DNA of 14,252 bases from an uncultured Pseudomonadota bacterium (GTDB lineage Bacteria > Pseudomonadota > Gammaproteobacteria > Burkholderiales > SG8-39), in NCBI GenBank assembly GCA_903895005.1, contig CAITSH010000245.1:1-14252 (forward strand), given 5' to 3'. Numbering within the stretch: position 1 is the stretch's first letter; every line of letters starts with the position of its first letter. Of this stretch, positions 1 to 6,102 are shown piece after piece. The translations under genes and the position numbers were made by a program. The notes under the pieces were generated by a model. It was not told the origin of the DNA and searched no databases. It saw nothing but the letters and a program-made list of their open reading frames with translations.

Positions 1-363
1 ATTACTGACGATACCTCTGACTGGTGTAACTCCCCATTGAAAGATGTTCGAAGAAATGTCCTTAGCACTGGATATCCGAGTGAAAAATTTCACTTTATTG
101 AGGGGAAAGTTGAAGACACAATTCCGGCATCGGCACCTGAAAAGATTGCTTTGCTCAGACTGGATACGGACTGGTATGAATCCACCAAGCATGAAATGAC
201 GCACTTGTTTCCTCGTTTGGCTAGTAAAGGAATCTTGATCATCGATGACTACAGTTGTTGGGATGGAGCGCGCAAAGCCATTGATGAATACATGGCAGAG
301 CATAATTTACGTATGTTTTTGAGCCGTGTTGACTCTGACGCATGTATCGCCGTCAAGCCGTGA
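1..363 (+). CDS. TylF/MycF-type O-methyltransferase, 3' part only
   Basis: The frame is open from the first base, so the start lies outside the window; about 120 residues remain. The visible part has the C-terminal signature of the TylF/MycF (macrocin O-methyltransferase) family: a block reading LRLDTDWYEST, then IIDDYSCWDGARKAIDEY. In this family the Asp residues of those blocks hold the Mg2+ next to the acceptor sugar hydroxyl, and SAM is the methyl donor. Such proteins commonly methylate sugars of surface polysaccharides or natural products, but the substrate cannot be read here. GC is about 44% by count over 360 bases, clearly below the genes to the right, which suggests a separately acquired glycan locus continuing to the left. 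Family assignment is firm; substrate is unknown. Confidence 0.85.
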   Translation: MTDDTSDWCNSPLKDVRRNVLSTGYPSEKFHFIEGKVEDTIPASAPEKIALLRLDTDWYESTKHEMTHLFPRLASKGILIIDDYSCWDGARKAIDEYMAEHNLRMFLSRVDSDACIAVKP

Positions 364-426
364 GGATTTTCCGTAGTCCTCTCGTTTAAGGAAAAATAAA
401 TCCTCTTGCCACGTAGCGAAACGTGG
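362..426 (+). other. Two stem-loops after the methyltransferase stop
   Basis: An 8-bp inverted repeat, GAGGATTT (362-369) and AAATCCTC (398-405), starts inside the stop codon. It is followed by a perfect 6-bp hairpin, CCACGT (409-414) and ACGTGG (421-426), with a six-base loop. Neither is followed by a proper T-tract on the plus strand. They may help end or stabilise the mRNA of the methyltransferase gene, but they do not meet the usual intrinsic-terminator pattern. The rest of 427-566 is AT-rich with no feature I can name. Confidence 0.35.
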
Positions 427-566
427 ACCGCTCGGCTGACTAACCGGCGTTTTATCCTGAGCAAGTTCGTATTTTGGTTTTTAAGTCAGATTAGGAATTG
501 GGCTGGTATTGCCTTGCCCAGAAATGTGGAAGCAGTTCGCGCAACGGTTGATTTTCCCGCCTTCGC

Positions 567-1307
567 CTAGATTGCGGCGTTCATCGGCCGGTGCGACCGC
601 AGGAAATATCTGCGGTGCTTTGGCGACTCGATTGTCGCGCTAAGAGTGGTCTTTGCGCGTATGACTTCAAAGCCTCCGTCCGCTGTGTCGTTGCGCTTGT
701 CTAGGATCAAAGTGGCATCAGTGTTGGTATTTTCAATTATGAAGCCTGCATAGTCATCGCAGGGATAATGAAATCCCATTGAGAGCAGTGAAACCAGCAG
801 GTCATAACGGAAATCAGGGAGACTTTCTTCTTGTGGGTTGCAAAGCATGATTCGATCCTCCGGTACGGCGTTGTCCGTCATGAATCGTTTCGTCGCAGCA
901 AGGGACGCGTAACCGGAACCCTGTACGGCAAAACCGTGTTGATGACGGCCTTCGGAATTCTCGATGTCGATCAGAAGAATTTTTTCGTAGGGGTGCGCTT
1001 GAAAAAGCGCCAGTTCGAACAATCCGTTACCTGGTCCGATGGAAATCACGCGATCGAATTTTTTCTTACCCGTCTTCTCCAAAACGGTGCGCACTTCATT
1101 TGAAATATCAGACGCGACATTATTGAGGTAGACGCCAAGCAGGTTGTGCGATGTCAGGTAAGCGTGCAGTGCTGTTTTGTCACCGGTCGAAAACCAGCGG
1201 GCAAGCGCATCGCGCCCGCCGAGTTCCATGAAAGGCTCGGTGCGCTGGAGCACAAGGTTGCTGACAAATTCAAGGTCTTGCGGAAATTGAATTTTTGGAA
1301 CTGGCAT
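567..1307 (-). CDS. Class I SAM-dependent methyltransferase, possibly sugar O-methyltransferase
   Basis: A 246-residue protein if started at the ATG reading MPVPKIQF. A TTG nine codons upstream (1334) is possible; neither has a clear ribosome binding site. The central part carries a Rossmann-type SAM-binding motif, RVISIGPGNGLFE, with the acidic strand-2 residues in LLIDIE. Further on are SLLSMGFHYP and a beta-strand LILDKRND, as seen in methyltransferases annotated as putative sugar O-methyltransferases in polysaccharide clusters. The gene points toward the TylF-type gene (tail to tail) and shares its lower GC, about 47% in a 60-base sample. This supports, without proving, a role in glycan decoration. 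The general methyltransferase fold is well supported; the substrate is inferred only from context. Confidence 0.75.
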   Translation of the reverse strand: MPVPKIQFPQDLEFVSNLVLQRTEPFMELGGRDALARWFSTGDKTALHAYLTSHNLLGVYLNNVASDISNEVRTVLEKTGKKKFDRVISIGPGNGLFELALFQAHPYEKILLIDIENSEGRHQHGFAVQGSGYASLAATKRFMTDNAVPEDRIMLCNPQEESLPDFRYDLLVSLLSMGFHYPCDDYAGFIIENTNTDATLILDKRNDTADGGFEVIRAKTTLSATIESPKHRRYFLRSHRPMNAAI

Positions 1308-1468
1308 GCGATGGGTTCTGTCTGTGTGGTGCAAGGGCCGGTGTGTCTGAAGCGATCGGGCTGAGGACGATTTTAACTGCGAACGGAATGACCGGCGCCT
1401 CGTATCGAAAGATGGTTGGCGTCTGCAGAGGTATCGGGCGAGCTGCGACTGCAGTAGAATTCCGAACA

Positions 1469-1489
1469 GATAATCCAGTATCCAGGAGG
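1469..1489 (+). promoter_or_regulatory. Strong Shine-Dalgarno and possible -10 for the DUF4124-like gene
   Basis: AGGAGG at 1484-1489 sits 6 bases before the ATG at 1496 and decides that start over upstream in-frame codons. GATAAT at 1469-1474 could be a -10 element, but I see only a poor -35 match (GCGACT, spacer 18), so the promoter part is tentative. Confidence 0.55.
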
Positions 1490-1495
1490 GCGATC

Positions 1496-1843
1496 ATGGT
1501 CAGATGGTTCCTGATGGCTGTACTTGTTGCTGGGTGTGGCACGGTAATGGCACAGAAAAAAATGTACCGCTGCGGCAATGTGTTTCAGGAACGGCCCTGC
1601 GAAGGTCCGAAGGCTGAGGCGGAAAAGCCCGCCGCCAAGGCCGCCGCCCCTACCGGGATTCAACCTAAATCACAGGCCGACAAGGATCGGGCGGCTCAAG
1701 AGGCAAAATGCACGAACTGGAATAACGACATGGACGATGTGCAAAAGCGCATCAAAGCCGGCGTTACCGGTGATGCTGCAAAAGACCTCGAAAACCGGCG
1801 GATTGAATTGTCCAAGCAGCTTAAGGCAGGCTGCGCCAGCTAG
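1496..1843 (+). CDS. Small exported DUF4124-like protein
   Basis: A 115-residue protein starting at the ATG six bases after a perfect AGGAGG. The N-terminus is a short signal sequence (residues 1-20). It offers both a type I cleavage site after TVMA and a lipobox-like VAGC with Cys14, so a periplasmic or a lipoprotein location is possible. The segment MYRCGNVFQERPCEG (residues about 23-37) resembles a shortened DUF4124 core: in that family two Cys flank a 'GKV.Y.DRPC'-type segment, and here the middle is reduced. An Ala/Lys/Pro-rich linker follows, then a predicted helical region with two more Cys (CTNWNN and the C-terminal KAGCAS), which allows two disulfides. Function of the family is unknown. 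It ends 52 bases from the convergent M81-like gene, with no terminator seen between them. Confidence 0.7.
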   Translation: MVRWFLMAVLVAGCGTVMAQKKMYRCGNVFQERPCEGPKAEAEKPAAKAAAPTGIQPKSQADKDRAAQEAKCTNWNNDMDDVQKRIKAGVTGDAAKDLENRRIELSKQLKAGCAS

Positions 1844-1895
1844 CGGGAGATTTTGCGCCGGTGTTCAGCCGCGTCGCATGTCGTGCTTGCCCGGA

Positions 1896-3338
1896 TTAGC
1901 GCATCCTGACGTTACGGAAAGGCAGGGCGCGGATGTCTACCGTTGCCGGACCGGGTGCATCGCAATCGATGATGTGAGTGCACAGCTTGGCGAATGCCGC
2001 GCGGAAGCGGTACTTCGCCTTCACGCACAGCAAGCGCGTGCCTGCAAGATCAATGCCGTGCAACTCAAAAAATGCCGGGTCGTCGGCCGGTTGCCGCCGG
2101 CTTGTGACAATGGTTTTCACGCCACCCACGTCGAGTAGAACACTCGCGCCGAGGTCGACCTCCATGCCGAAATCCAGCGGTCCGCGATTGCGAAAGCGGC
2201 CCTCGGTCAGGCGCAGTACGCGCGCGGAGGTTGCCACGCTGGCACCAAAGTCCCGACTCGTACGTGCGCCGAAAACGGCATCGAAGACCGAACCAATGCC
2301 GGCCTGTCGTGCCTGCTCGACCAAAGACGCATCTTTGAAATAGGCGAATACTGCAGGTTCGGTATGCTTGAGGTCGAGCAGGGCGCGAAACAAGGTGGTG
2401 GAATCGGCTGCGCCGCCCGCGCCGGGGTTGTCAGCGAGATCGGTTATGGCGATGAGTCCGGGTGCTGATTTCATTGCCTGGTTGAGTGCGACGTTCGGGC
2501 CCGGGAGCGCTGCGCGAAAGGCGTGCTTTTGTGCCTGCCACGCGTACGCGACTGTCGTTGCAGCCTCACGGGCGCGTTCCGCGGTGGTCGCCCATGCCAT
2601 GACCTTCGCAGCGCAATCGGGGCTGTCTGCATAAGGAAATCCGCTGTAAAGCGAAATGTCCAGTACGCCGTCGCACTCCGCCTGCCGGGCGGTGTGATTC
2701 AGCGAACTCATGGGGCCGCTGCCGGTGTGCATATTGATACCGGACAGAACCATGCCGGTGGAGACGATTGCGGCGTGCTTGCCGGTTTGTCCCGATGCCA
2801 GGGATGCCAGTTCCCGCAGGACCCGCGCGCCCGTTTCACGCAGATCCGAGGCGGTGTCGCTGCGCGACGCGCTGGCAAAATCGAGTAGCTCCGTGATACG
2901 GGAAGGGAGGTTGGCATGCAGTGCGAAGCTCGCGGCGAGAGGTGTGTTGCCAATGGCCCGTCGGGCTTCGCGGATTAGGTCGAATTCCGGGGCCAGTCGC
3001 TCGCTGGCGGCTGCCGCGCCGTTCAGGCAAATGTAGACCGCGTCCCAGGAACCCGAAGCAAGCGGCGTGCATATTTCCGATACGATTCGTCCGAACAAGG
3101 GCTCGTCTATCGGCCCGCCCGGTAAGGCCGCGGCGCAAAGCAGGACCGTAATGTCCCAGTCGGGGTTTGACGCGGCAAACTCGGACACCGCACCAAGTTC
3201 GGTGTCGGGGGGCGACGCTTGCAGTGCCGCATCTCCGCTCTGCCACTGGACGGACTGAAAGGATTCCAGTGTGGTGGGAACCGGGCTGAACGCGTTGCCT
3301 TCGAACCAAAAACGGGCGACCGCTAGTTTTTTTTTCAT
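1896..3338 (-). CDS. M81/MlrC-family metallopeptidase-like protein with degenerate metal site
   Basis: A 480-residue protein with the full-length layout of the M81 (microcystinase C, MlrC; DUF1485) family. An N-terminal AVARF..E.NAFSPVPTTLESF block (residues 6-27) is followed by the LHGAM-equivalent LNGAA (105-109), LHAN (140-143), the ETG block (168-170), SGFPYAD (232-238), DLADNPGAGGAADST (300-314) and a C-terminal domain ending near VKAKYRFRAAF. MlrC itself hydrolyses the linear product of microcystin breakdown; most relatives have unknown substrates. By comparison with the family pattern as I recall it, the HETN, LHGAM, DLHAN, PHxD and HFRA motifs have become FEGN, LNGA, ALHAN, ASD and RFRA. 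Most metal-site histidines are therefore gone and peptidase activity is doubtful. The start codon is followed directly by a run of nine A. It is divergent from the cupin gene. Confidence 0.8.
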   Translation of the reverse strand: MKKKLAVARFWFEGNAFSPVPTTLESFQSVQWQSGDAALQASPPDTELGAVSEFAASNPDWDITVLLCAAALPGGPIDEPLFGRIVSEICTPLASGSWDAVYICLNGAAAASERLAPEFDLIREARRAIGNTPLAASFALHANLPSRITELLDFASASRSDTASDLRETGARVLRELASLASGQTGKHAAIVSTGMVLSGINMHTGSGPMSSLNHTARQAECDGVLDISLYSGFPYADSPDCAAKVMAWATTAERAREAATTVAYAWQAQKHAFRAALPGPNVALNQAMKSAPGLIAITDLADNPGAGGAADSTTLFRALLDLKHTEPAVFAYFKDASLVEQARQAGIGSVFDAVFGARTSRDFGASVATSARVLRLTEGRFRNRGPLDFGMEVDLGASVLLDVGGVKTIVTSRRQPADDPAFFELHGIDLAGTRLLCVKAKYRFRAAFAKLCTHIIDCDAPGPATVDIRALPFRNVRMR

Positions 3339-3394
3339 TCAGGCTGTACGCAGAAAAACGATGTGGGAGGCCATGGCTGCGTGCGGCCGCCATC

Positions 3395-3450
3395 GTCGGG
3401 CTTTGATGCTAAGTCGCGGATAGGGCGATGTACAATTCGACCACGTGGCG
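3395..3450. promoter_or_regulatory. Possible overlapping divergent promoters
   Basis: The plus strand has TACAAT at 3431-3436, a good -10 match about 100 bases before the cupin start, without a well-spaced -35. On the minus strand TTGTAC (3430-3435) is followed after 18 bases by TAGCAT, a possible promoter for the M81-like gene. The two would overlap, so transcription of the divergent genes could be mutually exclusive. Matches are modest. Confidence 0.25.
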
Positions 3451-3536
3451 GAAGCTGGATGCGAAAAGGCCGCGGGAATGCCGGTTTGCGCCGCCCGGCA
3501 ATTGCAAGCGTGGAAAGAGGCGCCATAGTAATACCC

Positions 3537-4529
3537 ATGATGGAACCTGACATGCAAACTGCCTTGGAACAGGGCGACGGAAATTCTGGTTCGGCGAGGA
3601 CACGGCAGGCGGGCTTGAGTCTTCATCCGGATTTGCAAAAGCTGGTTGAATTTTATCAGGAAGCGCGCGCAAACCCGCCCGAGGCATTGTTACACCGGCC
3701 GGGCCTGCTTTCTTCCCCTAGTTTTTTCGGCGTCGCCGATTTGCAACGTCACCTTGGCAATCCGCTGATTCACCCGACCATGGTCGACCTGGTTTTCCAG
3801 GGCAAAAAGGTCGGTTTAGATCCGGCCTGCTTCTACAAGTTTGTGCAGCAAAAAAAGCTTTTTTTCATGGACAAGCGGTTTATCGACGATTACTTGAGCC
3901 GGGGAGCGTCAGTGCTGCTGGAGGGGCTCGACATACTCGATCCGGGCATCAACGCGTTTGCCGCAGCGCTGGACGCGGGTTTCCCGTGCGCGCTGGTGAA
4001 TGCGGAGGCATTTTTTTCACAGCAGGCCAGCGAAGTGTACGGCGGACACCTTGATTCGGATGATGTGCTTGTCATCCAGTTGTCTGGCGCGAAAAAGTGG
4101 CGTCTCTACAACCGGCAGGCGCCGCGCATGGTCGACCTCGTCGACCTAACTCCGGCGCAGATGGGACGGCAGGTCGCCGAATTCGTGCTCAAGCCGGGAG
4201 ATGCACTCTATGTACGAAGTGGAGTGCCGCACAAATGCGAAACACCCGGCGGCCACAGCCTGCATATTTCATTTGACCTATGCGATCGGATACCCAATGT
4301 CAACCAGACATTGGATGCGGCTTTGTCCCACTATCGCGCTCATTGCGAACCGCCTTACACCTCTGCGGCGGATGTCGCGCACACTTTCGGGACACTTCTG
4401 CAGTCGGACGCGTTTAAGGCGGAAATGGCGCAGCGAACGGAGGTGATGCGTCGAGAGGCGGGCGTGTTTCGCGACAATATCGGCCACTCCACGGGACTGC
4501 CGTCTCTTGATCGCTATATAAAGAAATGA
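3537..4529 (+). CDS. JmjC-type cupin (cupin_4) Fe(II)/2-oxoglutarate oxygenase
   Basis: A 330-residue protein if started at the first of two adjacent ATGs (MMEPDM); ATG at 3552 and an upstream GTG are alternatives. The C-terminal half is a double-stranded beta-helix of the cupin_4/JmjC type: GGHLDSDDVLVIQLSGAKKWRLY gives the HxD iron ligands His171 and Asp173. GDALYVRSGVPH gives a distal His232, 61 residues on, the same spacing I recall for ribosomal oxygenases such as YcfD/RoxA and MINA53. Those relatives hydroxylate Arg or His of ribosomal proteins; other cupin_4 members act on peptides or small molecules. The N-terminal 110 residues are not a recognised domain, and the protein is shorter than RoxA (about 370), so the substrate is open. 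The gene ends 6 bases from the convergent paaI. Confidence 0.75.
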   Translation: MMEPDMQTALEQGDGNSGSARTRQAGLSLHPDLQKLVEFYQEARANPPEALLHRPGLLSSPSFFGVADLQRHLGNPLIHPTMVDLVFQGKKVGLDPACFYKFVQQKKLFFMDKRFIDDYLSRGASVLLEGLDILDPGINAFAAALDAGFPCALVNAEAFFSQQASEVYGGHLDSDDVLVIQLSGAKKWRLYNRQAPRMVDLVDLTPAQMGRQVAEFVLKPGDALYVRSGVPHKCETPGGHSLHISFDLCDRIPNVNQTLDAALSHYRAHCEPPYTSAADVAHTFGTLLQSDAFKAEMAQRTEVMRREAGVFRDNIGHSTGLPSLDRYIKK

Positions 4530-4535
4530 AGCCGT

Positions 4536-4979
4536 CTAGGGCGCGCCGGCATCTGCGACGTGTTGGCCGCTGATGCGCGTCGATTTGCCGCGAAACAAGG
4601 CCACTGTTTCCCCGTGCTGGTTTTCAATGCGCACGTCGTAAATGCCTTGGCGACCAGTTCGGCCTTGTTCCAGCGCGGTGGCGGTCAGTACGTCGTTTAG
4701 GTTGGCTGGAATCAGGAAATCAATCGAGCACGCAGCGGCCACAGTGCGCTCGTTTCGGCTGTTGCAGGCAAACGCGAATGTAGCGTCTGCGAGTGTGAAA
4801 ATCATGCCGCCGTGGGCGATTTGGATTCCGTTAAGCATGTCTGGACGAATGCGCATGCGCACTCGTGCAAATCCCGGGCTGACCTCAAGAACCTCAATGC
4901 CGAATTGAAGCGCGCACGCGTCGGCCTCGAGCATGACTTCTGCAACGGCTTTGGAGAGCATTTCGGGGGTCATGGTCAT
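4536..4979 (-). CDS. paaI: Hydroxyphenylacetyl-CoA-type thioesterase PaaI (hotdog fold)
   Basis: A 147-residue hotdog-fold acyl-CoA thioesterase. The active-site block AHGGMIFTLADATFAFACN (residues 55-73) contains His56-Gly-Gly and Asp65, matching the GG...LAD.AFA..CN pattern of PaaI, in which the Asp is catalytic. Length fits the family (about 140-150). In the phenylacetate pathway PaaI removes CoA from dead-end intermediates such as hydroxyphenylacetyl-CoA, releasing CoA and protecting the pathway. It overlaps the end of paaG by four bases (ATGA, 4976-4979), so the two are co-transcribed and probably translationally coupled. No other paa genes lie in the window. Confidence 0.9.
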   Translation of the reverse strand: MTMTPEMLSKAVAEVMLEADACALQFGIEVLEVSPGFARVRMRIRPDMLNGIQIAHGGMIFTLADATFAFACNSRNERTVAAACSIDFLIPANLNDVLTATALEQGRTGRQGIYDVRIENQHGETVALFRGKSTRISGQHVADAGAP

Positions 4980-5761
4980 CGGCCTTTGAAGTTGGCCGGG
5001 CGCTTTTCGATGAAGGCGCGCACCCCTTCCCGGTAGTCTTCGCTGATTCCGAGTTCGCGCTGCGTATCGCGCTCAAGGTCCAGTTGCTGATCGAGTGTAT
5101 TGTCCGCGCTGGCTTGCAGTGCGCGTTTGATGGCGGCGATGCCAAGCGCAGGGGTTTGGGCGAACCGGGCGGCTGTTTTCCTCGCCTCCGTCATGAGTTC
5201 CGTTTCGTCCACCACTCGCCAGATCATTCCCCATTCGGCAGCCTGCTCTGCCGTAATCTTTTCACCGAGCATGGCGAGGGCGCGCGCCCGCGCATCGCCC
5301 AGCAGGCGGGGCAGCCAGTAGGTTCCGCCCGAATCCGGAAGCAGCCCTATTTTGCAAAAAGCCTGGATGAAGGAGGCCGACCTTGAAGCGATGACAAGAT
5401 CGCAGGCGAGTGCGATGTTCGCGCCTGCGCCGGCCGCTACGCCATTTACAGCTGCGATTACCGGCATTGGCAAGGCTCTCAGCGAACGAACCAGGGGGTT
5501 GTAATACTCGTCCAGGTTCAGCCCAAGGTCGGGCGGCGGTGCACCTTGGCTCATGTCGCGCTGCTCAAGGTCTTGTCCGGCGCAAAAGCCGCGGCCGGCA
5601 CCGGTTAGAACGACGGCTCGTAATTCAGGGATAGTGCGTATCGATGCGATGACTTCGCGCAATTCGGTGTGCATGGCGGCGGTAAAGCTGTTGAGCTTTT
5701 CAGGCCGGTTCAAGGTGATCACTGCGTAGCCATCGGCTTTCTCGAAAAGGATGTCACTCAT
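4976..5761 (-). CDS. paaG: 2-(1,2-epoxy-1,2-dihydrophenyl)acetyl-CoA isomerase PaaG
   Basis: A 261-residue crotonase-family protein of normal length. The oxyanion-hole segments are CAGQDL (residues 60-65) and NGVAAGAG (106-113). KIGLLPDSGGTYWLPRL carries Asp143, the position of the catalytic acid in PaaG. The terminus KRPANFKGR is the usual family ending. PaaG converts ring-1,2-epoxyphenylacetyl-CoA to the oxepin form in aerobic phenylacetate degradation and also acts as a double-bond isomerase later in that route. It is the first gene of an overlapping pair with paaI. Upstream is a 341-base divergent region shared with argD; a GGAG about 12 bases before the ATG is the only ribosome-binding-site candidate. 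A general enoyl-CoA hydratase is less likely, given the PaaI partner. Confidence 0.92.
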   Translation of the reverse strand: MSDILFEKADGYAVITLNRPEKLNSFTAAMHTELREVIASIRTIPELRAVVLTGAGRGFCAGQDLEQRDMSQGAPPPDLGLNLDEYYNPLVRSLRALPMPVIAAVNGVAAGAGANIALACDLVIASRSASFIQAFCKIGLLPDSGGTYWLPRLLGDARARALAMLGEKITAEQAAEWGMIWRVVDETELMTEARKTAARFAQTPALGIAAIKRALQASADNTLDQQLDLERDTQRELGISEDYREGVRAFIEKRPANFKGR

Positions 5762-5846
5762 GCGTCGGTTTGCTCCGCGATTTTTCTGTGCGGGAAGTCT
5801 AGCACCGGGAGATACTCGACCGCTGTTTTCAGGACGGCCGGGTAGG

Positions 5847-5868
5847 GCCCGACCTGATTGGTCCGGGC
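5847..5868. repeat. Dyad next to the intergenic promoter
   Basis: GCCCGACC (5847-5854) and GGTCCGGGC (5860-5868) form an 8-bp imperfect dyad with one bulged base and the loop TGATT. It ends 3 bases before the -35 of the plus-strand promoter and lies about 90 bases upstream of paaG. There is no T-tract on either side, so it is more likely an operator-like site than a terminator. No specific regulator is recognised. Confidence 0.4.
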
Positions 5869-5871
5869 GGC

Positions 5872-5900
5872 TTGACAGCTATGGCGCATGGCTGGAGAAT
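5872..5900 (+). promoter_or_regulatory. Sigma-70 promoter, TTGACA-17-GAGAAT
   Basis: A perfect -35 TTGACA at 5872-5877, an exact 17-base spacer, and the -10 GAGAAT at 5895-5900 (4 of 6 matches). Transcription would begin near 5907, running rightward toward the terminator at 6003-6036 and argD. It is the best promoter match I found by eye in the window. Confidence 0.65.
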
Positions 5901-5906
5901 CAGCCT

Positions 5907-6036
5907 GATGGTCAGCCCAGCTTTTGTCCGAAGCTTGCGAGTTCCTCTATCGGGGGGGAGTCGGTGCGCGGATTGATGCGGTAAGAATCGCTTAATGTCC
6001 AGGCCACAGACTACTTGCTGTGGCTTTTTTGTTTTT
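5907..6036 (+). ncRNA. Candidate small RNA or argD leader (about 130 nt)
   Basis: Between the divergent paaG and argD genes a promoter and a strong plus-strand terminator enclose about 130 bases with no recognisable protein gene. The nearest plus-strand gene upstream ends at 4529, behind two genes of the opposite strand, so the terminator is unlikely to serve it. Visible structure: hairpin AGCTT/AAGCT (5919-5935), a G7 run (5952-5958), an imperfect GCG-ATT/AAT-CGC stem (5968-5991) and the terminator stem. I do not recognise a known RNA family such as 6S, SRP RNA or a common riboswitch. Two short reading frames (5908-5976 and 5964-5984) exist and could be leader peptides. Either a free-standing small RNA or a transcription attenuator for argD would fit; I saw no convincing antiterminator stem, which leans toward a small RNA. 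The remaining parts of 5762-6102 hold nothing else I can name. Confidence 0.5.
6001..6036 (+). terminator. Strong intrinsic terminator
   Basis: GCCACAG (6003-6009) pairs perfectly with CTGTGGC (6018-6024) around an eight-base loop. An A-T pair and a G-T wobble can extend the stem outside. It is followed directly by TTTTTTGTTTTT (6025-6036). The T-tract is only on the plus strand, so it terminates rightward transcription 66 bases before argD. Confidence 0.9.
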
Positions 6037-6102
6037 GTGCCCGACAATTCTCTCCATGCTTTTCCGTCAACCCGTCACATCTGATTGCCGAAAGTAACGC
6101 GG

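Noticed and set aside
409..426. CCACGT/ACGTGG hairpin as an intrinsic terminator
   Set aside because: There is no T-tract directly after it on either strand, so it is kept only as a stem-loop.
1295..1495. Upstream extension of the DUF4124-like gene in the same open frame
   Set aside because: The added 67 residues overlap the start of the divergent methyltransferase gene and show no signal sequence. The ATG at 1496 has a perfect Shine-Dalgarno and a signal peptide.
3363..3536. Upstream part of the open frame of the cupin gene
   Set aside because: It is Arg/Gly-rich, non-conserved in style, and contains the probable promoter TACAAT at 3431; translation more likely begins at 3537.
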